Assembly: GCA_942486035.1 (NCBI GenBank)
Contig: CALNXK010000031.1
Location: 3,096,001-3,160,000, forward strand
From: Porites lobata
Taxonomy: Eukaryota > Cnidaria > Anthozoa > Scleractinia > Poritidae
Length of the DNA stretch: 64,000 bases
Reading direction: 5' to 3'
The notes beneath the pieces were generated by a model that was given only the letters and a program-made list of their open reading frames with translations, did no database searches and was not told where the DNA came from. This document shows, piece by piece, positions 1 to 9,870 of the stretch. Made by a program: the position numbers and the translations under genes. Each line of letters begins with the position of its first letter. Within the stretch, counting starts at the first letter, position 1.

Positions 1-489
1 TCATTGAGAAAATGGGAAAGAGGTTGGAATGAACCACTTCGTCTGGGACAAAGACTCAGTAGATACACACCAAACATTTTCATTGGCAGACATTTTAGGA
101 CAGTCTACTTGTAGCACCTCTCTCTGTTGTGTGAAGTAGCAAACTCTGACAGTGACCTCCACTTCTCCCCATCTCCAGTGCATGTCGTTCTGTCGAATCT
201 CATGGGTTAGTCTGATGCAAATTAATGAGGAGAGGTTAAGGCGGAGAGAGGAAATCACCTGTGACGAAACGTATAACCTATGAGCTTAGCTAAACAACAT
301 ACTGTAATGGTTTCCTGTAAACATATCAATAACAACATCCTATTGATTACTCTATTATTAAACAAAGAGCATTGTGTTTGTTCCTTTCTGTAGGTGTGCT
401 GCTTAACTCCATGACCAATAATCTAACTACTGCACATCATCGTCAAATGACTGACTCAATCTCTAGCAGGGAAATATCAGCTGCAAGCA
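1..489. other. left flank, no gene recognised
   Basis: Single-copy AT-rich sequence. A pyrimidine-rich stretch ending in CTGTAG at 386-393 looks like a 3' splice site. The frame just after it stays open from 396 to a TAA at about 536, but I recognise no protein in it. A minus-strand frame over 1-258 has no ATG start and is not supported. Confidence 0.4.
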
Positions 490-720
490 ATGAGATTAAC
501 AGCCGGGAACTTCACTTCCGTTGCAGAGGTCGATAAATCATCCTTTACAGACAACATAGTTATCATCACCGTTTCAACTTGGCTGTTTGTCATCTTTTGC
601 TTGCTGCTAATTTTCTACTACCACTGGCAAGTCTGCCAGTACATAGGAGCACGGACCGGGAATCGCCAGAATAATTTTCTGGCCAACTTTTATTTAAAGC
701 CCTCAAGGAGACGGAGGTAA
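490..720 (+). CDS. small hypothetical single-pass membrane ORF
   Basis: A 76-codon frame opens with a true ATG, with an in-frame stop a short way upstream. Residues about 23-44 are strongly hydrophobic (VIITVSTWLFVIFCLLLIFY), which fits one membrane-spanning helix. The C-terminus is basic and ends in four arginines. No family is recognised. It could be a last exon of a longer gene, since a splice-acceptor-like site lies at about 393 in another frame, or it could be chance. No other gene feature supports it. Confidence 0.2.
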   Translation: MRLTAGNFTSVAEVDKSSFTDNIVIITVSTWLFVIFCLLLIFYYHWQVCQYIGARTGNRQNNFLANFYLKPSRRRR

Positions 721-756
721 AACTTGCTGATATATTAAAACCGACCACCGGTCACG

Positions 757-957
757 ATGCTACTACCGATCAAGAGAGTCTGCAACTCTTTTTTAGCCAA
801 TGTAGCGCAGTACATGGATAACAGGATTGGGTTGAGAAAGATTGAGAAAAATGTAATACTAATATGGAGCATCACAATTCTTGAGTGGATTTCGTCAACG
901 AGAAAGACCGTGATTTTTGGCAAGAGTATGTTTGAAATGGATCCCTTGTCACGTTAG
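757..957 (+). CDS. small hypothetical ORF, no family recognised
   Basis: A 66-codon frame begins with ATG and ends in TAG. It is mixed basic and hydrophobic, with no motif I recognise. The reverse strand is open over almost the same interval, which is common by chance in AT-rich DNA. Treat it as a weak candidate. Confidence 0.12.
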   Translation: MLLPIKRVCNSFLANVAQYMDNRIGLRKIEKNVILIWSITILEWISSTRKTVIFGKSMFEMDPLSR

Positions 958-1801
958 TATAGTCGAACTGTTCGGAAGCGAAGCGCAAGGCTCTGCTGTG
1001 ACGTAACATTTCCTCCCGGGCATTTTCCTTACCGAGATCGAAAACTCAGTGACGCTCACAATTTACACAACTAGATAACTGTCATTTTTCCAGGCAACAA
1101 ATGGTCCTGTATTTTTCTCACGAACAATATTGCGAGTGATGTTCACGAGCGCGAAAGCCAGTGAAAATCGCTCTCAGTGAGGAGTGTTGTACCATACAGC
1201 ATCTCTCTCACATCCCCGACGGCCCTTCGCATCAGCTCCTTACTGACGCTGAGAAAAATTTGGGACCGCTCGTATTCTAGTACTTTTACATCCTCACACG
1301 ATCCTATACTCATTCCAACGTTAATTTATTATTTCTCCATCTATTTTTATCCGTTCATATCTAATCCCAAGTTATCATGCTAGGGAGTGATGAGCTCAAG
1401 CTGTTGCTCTTATTTGTTCAGTAAACTAAAATTTAGATATATTTATTAGCATGAAATACTCAAAATATATGCATACATATTCTGTGTTGTAAATTCTCAA
1501 CCAGTATATCTTCCTAAATTCCCTAAGAAATTTCAGATTATTCTTCTCGGTCTAGTCGCCCACGCAGCCGTCAACGCTTCTTTTGTTCGGGTAGGCCGGG
1601 ACGTTGCCTGACAAAACTGGAACGGCTGTGTTCTCTGGTATGCCCTACTAAGACTCTAAACCACTGAAAGTACTTAATTAAGAGCATTTTATTTGGAACC
1701 CCAACCGTCGTGAAAAACACCAAATACCTGTTTGTGATTCTCTCCGGTCCCTCCCTACCAGGGGGCTAATATATCCGACCCTACCCTGGCCAATTTTCGA
1801 A
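958..1801. other. left flank up to the array, no gene recognised
   Basis: Unique sequence with no supported gene. Similarity to the tandem unit starts abruptly at 1802 (CAACTTAGAATTG). The bases just before it do not match the corresponding place in any other unit, so this is the left edge of the array. Confidence 0.5.
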
Positions 1802-2113
1802 CAACTTAGAATTGAAACAGGTAGATACGAAAACATTCCTCGCAATGAAAGGATATGTCACTTTTGTACAAGTAACTGCAGCAAAATCGAAGATGAAAAT
1901 CATTTCTTACTAGATTGTAAGGCTTATTCTCAGATCAGAGACATATTTTTCTCCAAACTAGAAACTAAAATACCTGACTTCAAATCACTTTCACACGATA
2001 CTTTAATATCTCTTCTTATGAATTCTTCTGATTATTTAATTAACTGTCAATTAGTTTCATTTATCTCACAATGCTTTGAATTAAGAACCAAATTAATATC
2101 AATGAATGAATGA
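1802..2113 (+). pseudogene. LINE RT C-terminal fragment, copy 1, cut by array edge
   Basis: Only the last about 103 codons are present, beginning at QLRIETGRYENIPRNERICHFC. The frame is open to a TGA that lies within an (AATG)n tract. The CxxC and H-x4-C residues of the finger are intact. The fragment has no start of its own, because the array begins inside it. Confidence 0.75.
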
Positions 2114-2250
2114 ATGAGAACTGTAACGTTTTGTAATGTTTGGCACGTACTAATTAGTTGAATTAGTACTTAAATTTAGACTAATAGCTCAGTGCAATAC
2201 TGTAATTCCTTTATGGTCATGCAAATAAAGCTTTTGGTGTTGTTGTTATT
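2114..2250 (+). repeat. LINE 3' UTR and (GTT)n tail (representative of all units)
   Basis: Downstream of the RT fragment stop lies a 9-bp inverted repeat, GTACTAATT and AATTAGTAC around a 5-nt loop (about 2145-2167). It is followed by AATAAA at 2224-2229 and a GGTGTTGTTGTTATT tail ending near 2250. A stem-loop, a poly(A) signal and a short 3' microsatellite are usual for the 3' end of a non-LTR retrotransposon. The same block follows the RT fragment in every unit. Confidence 0.6.
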
Positions 2251-2833
2251 AAAAGTGACATAACCTTCGCGTTTTTCATTTATACGATCACTTTTGCTTG
2301 TTGCAGGAACGCTTGTAAATGGCGTGAGATTAACATGCACATTCTCCATACTCATTCCTTTACCGTTCATCTGGCGCTAACGAGAAGAATTTGATTAGAA
2401 ATCACAATGTTTTTCGCTGCTGAGCAGTTTCCTCTATTTTCAGTCTTTTATGATTGATACTGTTCAGTGGTGGGATATATAGCGAGGAATGTAAATTGAT
2501 GTTGATCACTGTTAACCGTACAAAAACTGTTTCTTGTGATCACCGACTGAAAGCAAACGCACCGACGGACATTTCAAGTATTTCAATATTATACAAAACT
2601 TCCAGCTAAAATCAAAATTGCCCGTCGGAAAAACGTGAAAGCGCTAAGTGCTTTTTTAAATGTACGAGTGGTCAGAAAGATACAAGAATCCTGATTAAAA
2701 AGAAACTTTCGCAAAGCCGAGAAGGCTACAGTTTCCATTATGTTTGGTAAACTTTGGTTTGTTTTGGTTCTTGGACCTGTGGGACCTCAGGGACCTCTGG
2801 GCCGAAGGTTCATGATGTCATTATTTTCAACAG

Positions 2834-2862
2834 CCAATCAGGGGCAAGAATTTGATTTGCAT
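2834..2862 (+). promoter_or_regulatory. CCAAT box and octamer upstream of tRNA-like element (representative)
   Basis: CCAAT lies at 2834-2838 and a perfect ATTTGCAT octamer at 2855-2862, about 40-65 bp before the tRNA-like element. Both are present in almost every unit. Unit 17 loses the CCAAT through a 2-base deletion, and unit 18 has both degraded. Octamers with CCAAT boxes occur in snRNA and histone promoters, but short motifs also arise by chance. Confidence 0.3.
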
Positions 2863-2900
2863 ATGAATAACATACCAAAAACCATTGAATTTGTAACCAA

Positions 2901-2988
2901 GCCGGGATAGCGCAATTGGCATAAGCATTGAATTGGTAATTAACTGGCAAACAAAGAGGTGACGGGTTCGAATCCCGCCTGATTAGCA
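2901..2988 (+). repeat. tRNA-derived (SINE-like) element, copy 1
   Basis: The sequence has a strong Pol III A box (TAGCGCAATTGG) and B box (GGTTCGAATCC) with about 45 nt between them. The T-arm stem CGGG/CCCG is intact. The first seven bases (GCCGGGA) do not pair with the end (CTGATTA), and the D and anticodon stems are weak, so it is not a working tRNA. An A-rich tail follows. It is best read as a tRNA-derived SINE head or tRNA pseudogene that may still act as an internal Pol III promoter. Confidence 0.7.
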
Positions 2989-3171
2989 TAAAAAGGAAAA
3001 AAAAAATAAAAAATCGCGGCTTGGATCTGGGAGGGCTTGGGGCGAGGAGAGGGAAGAAAAAGGCCTTGGGAAGGGTATGGGAAGCGGGAGTTGGTACACC
3101 GGCCCGGGGCGGGCCGGGGGGGGGGCAGGGAGGGGGGGCAGGCGGGAGGGGTAGGTAGATAGGTAGAGGGG

Positions 3172-3250
<79 letters not shown>

Positions 3251-3341
3251 GTAGGTAGGGGGCAGGTAGAGGGGGTAGGTAGATAGGTAGAGGGCGGAGG
3301 GTTGGGAGGGGAAGGGAAGGAAGGGAAGGGGAAAGGGGGGG

Positions 3342-3431
3342 GTCTAGCCTGCGAGCAAGGTCTCTTGCTGCCGGGATTGGGGGAGGGTTGGGTGGGGTGG
3401 GGCAGTGAGAGACCTTGCTCGCAGGTTAGAC
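3342..3431 (+). repeat. 24-bp inverted repeat with G-quadruplex loop (representative)
   Basis: The left arm 3342-3365 (GTCTAGCCTGCGAGCAAGG..) and right arm 3408-3431 are complementary over 24 bp except one position, where G faces T, a G-U wobble in RNA. The loop contains five runs of 3-5 G separated by 1-2 nt (3379-3402), a textbook G-quadruplex motif. In units 13, 15-17 and 19 the T is a C, giving a Watson-Crick pair at that position. Confidence 0.8.
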
Positions 3432-3690
3432 CCGGGGAGGGTTTTGCTGCTCAGCAAAATTTTTTTTTCTTCTTACTTTTATAAAATTCTTGACTCAAAA
3501 AAAAGCACTTTTAGAAAAGGATGCATTCACGTAAGAAAAAAAACGGGAAAAAAAAGGACGTGTGCGAAGAAACAAGCGAAATTTATGATTAAACATTTGT
3601 CATTACTTAGGATCAACTTCTCCACACTTTTTCCCACATTCAACTTCGCGAGTTAGTCTACTTATAATACGTTCCTTTTCTTTAATGCAG

Positions 3691-3992
3691 TGGATAAACA
3701 GACCATGAAGTTCCAAACTGCTCTTCGTCTGAAGTTGGAGAATTTTCTTTATTGGTCATGGACCTTGGGACATTTAACAGCCTGATTTTAAGACTGGATT
3801 AGAAATAGCTTGAATTACGTAACCTTGCCTGCGAAAGAAACACCACCTGATGGAATTACTAATCGTCAATAGGCCGGGCAAACAATGTTTGTTTGGTTCA
3901 TCCTGTCAAGTGACCTTTGGGTCAAGTTGGAAACTGATGGAGATCTCCTGGAAATGTCCCTGGGACTCTTGTGATGTCTCAAGTAAGAGGAT
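3691..3992 (+). other. exon-like segment bounded by splice consensus (representative)
   Basis: A pyrimidine-rich tract with TTTAATGCAG ends at 3690 and a strong donor, GTAAGTAT, starts at 3993. The one frame open from the acceptor ends after about 40 codons. On the opposite strand 3603-3755 encodes 50 codons with a charged, coiled-coil-like look (IKEKERTISRLTREVE). Either could be a captured host exon. No family is recognised and neither reading is secure. Confidence 0.2.
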
Positions 3993-4135
3993 GTAAGTAT
4001 ATTTCATTCTGGAAAAAAAGTCTTTTAGCTGCCTTAGGACACGAAGGATATCACCTTGTTTTGATCCTTCAGGCTGATTTCACGATTCTATCACAAGTTT
4101 TTGGTCGCATCGGTAGCATTTTAGTATGATTTACC

Positions 4136-4702
4136 GTGCTTACCAGATTCAGACTAGTGTTCTGTAGTTGCCTAGTTAGAGAAGAACGCTTTTTCTTGTT
4201 GTCGAAGGGTCACACTGCTGGCTGCAAATCTATTAAATACGTCTCTTACTGAAATCAGACCCTTCAACAATCACAAAAACTCAGTTTTCATTGTACAATC
4301 AAAGACGACTATAGCCCCTCGCCGTACCTAGTTTTAACAAGAAAAAACCCTTCGAGAAAAGCATTAGTTATATTTAGAATAAGTAGTCATCAACTTAGAA
4401 TTGAAACAGGTAGATACGAAAACATTCCTCGCAATGAAAGGATATGTCACTTTTGAACAAGTAACTGCAGCAAAATCGAAGATGAAAATCATTTCTTACT
4501 AGATTGTAAGGCTTATTCTCAGATCAGAGACATATTTTTCTCCAAACTAGAAACTAAAATACCTGACTTCAAATCACTTTCACACGATACTTTAATATCT
4601 CTTCTTATGAATTCTTCTGATTATTTAATTAACTGTCAATTAGTTTCATTTATCTCGCAATGCTTTGAATTAAGAACCAAATTAATATCAATGAATGAAT
4701 GA
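4136..4702 (+). pseudogene. LINE RT C-terminal fragment, copy 2 (two stops)
   Basis: Full-length version of the fragment (188 codons) with no net frameshift, but TGA replaces Trp at codon 39 (4250-4252) and Cys at codon 107 (4454-4456), inside the finger. It cannot encode the fragment. Confidence 0.75.
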
Positions 4703-5769
4703 ATGAGAACTGTAACGTTTTGTAATGTTTGGCACGTACTAATTAGTTGAATTAGTACTTAAATTTAGACTAATAGCTCAGTGCAATACTGTAATTCCTT
4801 TATGGTCATGCAAATAAAGCTTTTGGTGTTGTTGTTATTAAAAGTGACATAACCTTCGCGTTTTTCATTTATACGATCACTTTTGCTTGTTGCAGGAACG
4901 CTTGTAAATGGCGTGAGATTAACATGCACATTCTCCATACTCATTCCTTTACCGTTCATCTGGCGCTAACGAGAAGAATTTGATTAGAAATCACAATGTT
5001 TTTCGCTGCTGAGCAGTTTCCTCTATTTTCAGTCTTTTATGATTGATACTGTTCAGTGGTGGGATATATAGCGAGGAATGTAAATTGATGTTGATCACTG
5101 TTAACCGTACAAAAACTGTTTCTTGTGATCACCGACGAACAAACGCAAACGCACCGACGGACATTTCAAGTATTTCAATATTATACAAAACTTCCAGCTA
5201 AAATCAAAATTGCCCGTCGGCAAAACGTGAAAGCGCTAAGTGCTTTTTAAATGTACGAGTGGTCAGAAAGATACAAGAATCCTGATTAAAAAGAAACTTT
5301 CGCAAAGCCGAGAAGGCTACAGTTTCCATTATGTTTGGTAAACTTTGGTTTGTTTTGGTTCTTGGACCTGTGGGACCTCAGGGACCTCTGGGCCGAAGGT
5401 TCATGATGTCATTATTTTCAACAGCCAATCAGGGGCAAGAATTTGATTTGCATATGAATAACATACCAAAAAACCATTGAATTTGTAACCAAGCCGGGAT
5501 AGCGCAATTGGCATAAGCATTGAATTGGTAATTAACTGGCAAACAAAGAGGTGACGGGTTCGAATCCCGCCTGATTAGCATAAAAAAGGGAAAAAAAAGA
5601 ATAAAATCGCGGCTTGGATCTGGGAGGGCTTGGGGCGAGGAGAGGGAAGAAAAAAGGCCTTGGGAAGGGTATGGGAAGCGGGAGTTGGTACACCGGCCCG
5701 GGGGCGGGCGGGGGGGAGGGCAGGGAGAGGGGGGCAGGCGGGAGGGAAGTAGGTAGATAGGTAGAGGGG

Positions 5770-5844
<75 letters not shown>

Positions 5845-6972
5845 GTAGAGGGGCAGGTAGAGGGGGGTAGGTAGATAGGTAGAGGGCGGAGGGTTGGGAG
5901 GGGAAGGGAAGGAAGGGAAGGGGAAAGGGAGGGGTCTAGCCTGCGAGCAAGGTCTCTTGCTGCCGGGATTGGGGGAGGGTTGGGTGGGGTGGGGCAGTGA
6001 GAGACCTTGCTCGCAGGTTAGACCCGGGAGGGTTTTGCTGCTCAGCAAAATTTTTTTTACTTTTATAAAATTCTTGACTCAAAAAAAGCACTTTTAGAAA
6101 AGGATGCATTCACGTAAGAAAAAAACGGGAAAAAAAGGACGTGTGCGAAGAAACAAGCGAAATTTATGATTAAACATTTGTCATTACTTAGGATCAACTT
6201 CTCCACACTTTTTCCCACATTCAACTTCGCGAGTTAGTCTACTTATAATACGTTCCTTTTCTTTAATGCAGTGGATAAACAGACCATGAAGTTCCAAACT
6301 GCTCTTCGTCTGAAGTTGGAGAATTTTCTTTATTGGTCATGGACCTTGGGGACATTTAACAGCCTGATTTTAAGACTGGATTGGAAATAGCTTGAATTAC
6401 GTAACCTTGCCTGCGAAAGAAACACCACCTGATGGAATTACTAATCGTCAATAGGCCGGGCAAACAATGTTTGTTTGGTTCATCCTGTCAAGTGACCTTT
6501 GGGTCAAGTTGGAAACTGATGGAGATCTCCTGGAAATGTCCCTGGGACTCTTGTGATGTCTCAAGTAAGAGGATGTAAGTATATTTCATTCTGGAAAAAA
6601 AGTCTTTTAGCTGCCTTAGGACACGAAGGATATCACCTTGTTTTGATCCTTCAGGCTGATTTCACGATTCTATCACAAGTTTTCGGTCGCATCGGTAGCA
6701 TTTTAGTATGATTTACCGTGCTTACCAGATTCAGACTAGTGTTGTGTAGTTGCCTAGTTAGAGAAGAACGCTTTTTCTTGTTGTCGAAGGGTCACACTGC
6801 TGGCTGCAAATCTATTAAATACGTCTCTTACTGGAATCAGACCCTTCAACAATCACAAAAACTCAGTTTTCATTGTACAATCAAAGACGACTATAGCCCC
6901 TCGCCGTACCTAGTTTTAACAAGAAAAAACCCTTCGAGAAAAGCATTAGTTATATTTAGAATAAGTAGTCAT
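4391..6972 (+). repeat. array unit 2 (type A, block I)
   Basis: 2582 bp. tRNA-like element 5493-5580, GATA tract 5770-5846, hairpin 5934-6023. The T-run after the hairpin is followed directly by ACTTTTATAAAA, missing the TTCTTCTT seen in most units. Confidence 0.95.
5493..5580 (+). repeat. tRNA-derived element, copy 2
   Basis: 88 nt, A and B boxes identical to copy 1. Confidence 0.7.
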
Positions 6973-7284
6973 CAACTTAGAATTGAAACAGGTAGATACG
7001 AAAACATTCCTCGCAATGAAAGGATATGTCACTTTTGAACAAGTAACTGCAGCAAAATCGAAGATGAAAATCATTTCTTACTAGATTGTAAGGCTTATTC
7101 TCAGATCAGAGACATATTTTTCTCCAAACTAGAAACTAAAATACCTGACTTCAAATCACTTTCACACGATACTTTAATATCTCTTCTTATGAATTCTTCT
7201 GATTATTTAATTAACTGTCAATTAGTTTCATTTATCTCGCAATGCTTTGAATTAAGAACCAAATTAATATCAATGAATGAATGA
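6718..7284 (+). pseudogene. LINE RT C-terminal fragment, copy 3 (one stop)
   Basis: The frame is whole in length, but TGA at 7036-7038 replaces the last residue of the CxxCT part of the finger, as in copies 2 and 4. The Trp codon mutated in copy 2 is intact here. Confidence 0.75.
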
Positions 7285-8351
7285 ATGAGAACTGTAACGT
7301 TTTGTAATGTTTGGCACGTACTAATTAGTTGAATTAGTACTTAAATTTAGACTAATAGCTCAGTGCAATACTGTAATTCCTTTATGGTCATGCAAATAAA
7401 GCTTTTGGTGTTGTTGTTATTAAAAGTGACATAACCTTCGCGTTTTTCATTTATACGATCACTTTTGCTTGTTGCAGGAACGCTTGTAAATGGCGTGAGA
7501 TTAACATGCACATTCTCCATACTCATTCCTTTACCGTTCATCTGGCGCTAACGAGAAGAATTTGATTAGAAATCACAATGTTTTTCGCTGCTGAGCAGTT
7601 TCCTCTATTTTCAGTCTTTTATGATTGATACTGTTCAGTGGTGGGATATATAGCGAGGAATGTAAATTGATGTTGATCACTGTTAACCGTACAAAAACTG
7701 TTTCTTGTGATCACCGACGAACAAACGCAAACGCACCGACGGACATTTCAAGTATTTCAATATTATACAAAACTTCCAGCTAAAATCAAAATTGCCCGTC
7801 GGAAAAACGTGAAAGCGCTAAGTGCTTTTTTAAATGTACGAGTGGTCAGAAAGATACAAGAATCCTGATTAAAAAGAAACTTTCGCAAAGCCGAGAAGGC
7901 TACAGTTTCCATTATGTTTGGTAAACTTTGGTTTGTTTTGGTTCTTGGACCTGTGGGACCTCAGGGACCTCTGGGCCGAAGGTTCATGATGTCATTATTT
8001 TCAACAGCCAATCAGGGGCAAGAATTTGATTTGCATATGAATAACATACCAAAAAACCATTGAATTTGTAACCAAGCCGGGATAGCGCAATTGGCATAAG
8101 CATTGAATTGGTAATTAACTGGCAAACAAAGAGGTGACGGGTTCGAATCCCGCCTGATTAGCATAAAAAAGAAAAAAAAAAGAATAAAATCGCGGCTTGG
8201 ATCTGGGAGGGCTTGGGGCGAGGAGAGGGAAGAAAAAGGCCTTGGGAAGGGTATGGGAAGCGGGAGTTGGTACACCGGCCTGGGGCGGGCCTGGGGAGGG
8301 GGCAGGGAGAGGGGGGCAGGCGGGAGGGAAGTAGGTAGATAGGTAGAGGGG

Positions 8352-8418
<67 letters not shown>

Positions 8419-9558
8419 GTAGAGGGGCAGGTAGAGGGGGGTAGGTAGATAGGTAGAGGGCGGAGGGTTGGGAGGGGGAAGGGAAGGGAAGGGAAGGGGA
8501 AAGGAGGGGGTCTAGCCTGCGAGCAAGGTCTCTTGCTGCCGGGATTGGGGGAGGGTTGGGTGGGGTGGGGCAGTGAGAGACCTTGCTCGCAGGTTAGACC
8601 CGGGAGGGTTTTGCTGCTCAGCAAAATTTTTTTTTCTTCTTACTTTTATAAAATTCTTGACTCAAAAAAGCACTTTTAGAAAAGGATGCATTCACGTAAG
8701 AAAAAAAACGGAAAAAAAAGGACGTGTGCGAAGAAACAAGCGAAATTTATGATTAAACATTTGTCATTACTTAGGATCAACTTCTCCACACTTTTTCCCA
8801 CATTCAACTTCGCGAGTTAGTCTACTTATAATACGTTCCTTTTCTTTAATGCAGTGGATAAACAGACCATGAAGTTCCAAACTGCTCTTCGTCTGAAGTT
8901 GGAGAATTTTCTTTATTGGTCATGGACCTTGGGGACATTTAACAGCCTGATTTTAAGACTGGATTGGAAATAGCTTGAATTACGTAACCTTGCCTGCGAA
9001 AAGAAACACCACCTGATGGAATTACTAATCGTCAATAGGCCGGGCAAACAATGTTTGTTTGGTTCATCCTGTCAAGTGACCTTTTGGGTCAAGTTGGAAA
9101 CTGATGGAGATCTCCTGGAAATGTCCCTGGGACTCTTGTGATGTCTCAAGTAAGAGGATGTAAGTATATTTCATTCTGGAAAAAAGTCTTTTAGCTGCCT
9201 TAGGACACGAAGGATATCACCTTGTTTTGATCCTTCAGGCTGATTTCACGATTCTATCACAAGTTTTCGGTCGCATCGGTAGCATTTTTTAGTATGATTT
9301 ACCGTGCTTACCAGATTCAGACTAGTGTTCTGTAGTTGCCTAGTTAGAGAAGAACGCTTTTTCTTGTTGTCGAAGGGTCACACTGCTGGCTGCAAATCTA
9401 TTAAATACGTCTCTTACTGGAATCAGACCCTTCAACAATCACAAAAAACTCAGTTTTCATTGTACAATCAAAGACGACTATAGCCCCTCGCCGTACCTAG
9501 TTTTAACAAGAAAAACCCTTCGAGAAAAGCATTAGTTATATTTAGAATAAGTAGTCAT
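6973..9558 (+). repeat. array unit 3 (type A, block I)
   Basis: 2586 bp. tRNA-like element 8076-8163, GATA tract 8352-8420 (the shortest in block I), hairpin 8510-8599. Confidence 0.95.
8076..8163 (+). repeat. tRNA-derived element, copy 3
   Basis: 88 nt, unchanged A and B boxes. Confidence 0.7.
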
Positions 9559-9870
9559 CAACTTAGAATTGAAACAGGTAGATACGAAAACATTCCTCGC
9601 AATGAAAGGATATGTCACTTTTGAACAAGTAACTGCAGCAAAATCGAAGATGAAAATCATTTCTTACTAGATTGTAAGGCTTATTCTCAGATCAGAGACA
9701 TATTTTTCTCCAAACTAGAAACTAAAATACCTGACTTCAAATCACTTTCACACGATACTTTAATATCTCTTCTTATGAATTCTTCTGATTATTTAATTAA
9801 CTGTCAATTAGTTTCATTTATCTCGCAATGCTTTGAATTAAGAACCAAATTAATATCAATGAATGAATGA
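9304..9870 (+). pseudogene. LINE RT C-terminal fragment, copy 4 (two shifts, one stop)
   Basis: One A is gained in the CACAAAAAACTC run and one lost in the AGAAAAACCC run, so the middle is read out of frame and then restored. The TGA shared by copies 2-4 is also present. Confidence 0.75.

Larger units (their letters stand above)
2901..3468 (+). ncRNA. candidate Pol III transcript: tRNA-like promoter to T-run (representative)
   Basis: From the tRNA-like element to 3441 the + strand has no TTTT, the Pol III stop signal. Then come TTTT at 3442-3445 and T9 at 3460-3468. The predicted RNA of about 545-570 nt would carry the tRNA-like head, A-rich and G/GATA-rich parts, and a 24-bp hairpin with a G-quadruplex loop at its 3' end. 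The same order occurs in all units except degraded unit 18. No transcription evidence is available here, and the purine richness alone could explain the lack of T-runs. Confidence 0.25.
1802..4390 (+). repeat. array unit 1 (type A, block I)
   Basis: 2589 bp. tRNA-like element 2901-2988, GATA tract 3172-3252, hairpin 3342-3431, T9 run 3460-3468. Unlike units 2-4, its finger codon reads TGT (Cys), so it lacks the nonsense change its neighbours share. Confidence 0.95.

Noticed and set aside
1177..1383. 68-codon + frame in the left flank
   Set aside because: GTG start, low-complexity Ser/Leu/Tyr-rich product, no homology recognised.
2176..2370. 64-codon ATG ORF (MNGKGMSMENV...) on the minus strand of almost every unit
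   Set aside because: It runs through the antisense of the LINE AATAAA and (GTT)n tail (NNNNTK) and is broken or altered by single-base changes in units 12, 13 and 18. Its recurrence is explained by the repeat itself.
2901..2988. Functional tRNA gene
   Set aside because: The acceptor ends do not pair, the D and anticodon stems are weak, and there is no convincing 7-base anticodon loop. Only the Pol III boxes and the T arm are tRNA-like.
5575..6048. Long minus-strand ORFs (about 157-239 codons) with SIYLSIYLS repeats in most units
   Set aside because: They are translations of the (TATC)n complement of the GATA microsatellite plus G-rich and tRNA-like sequence. The RRDSNP and AGFEPV words come from the antisense T arm. 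Length and frame follow microsatellite length.
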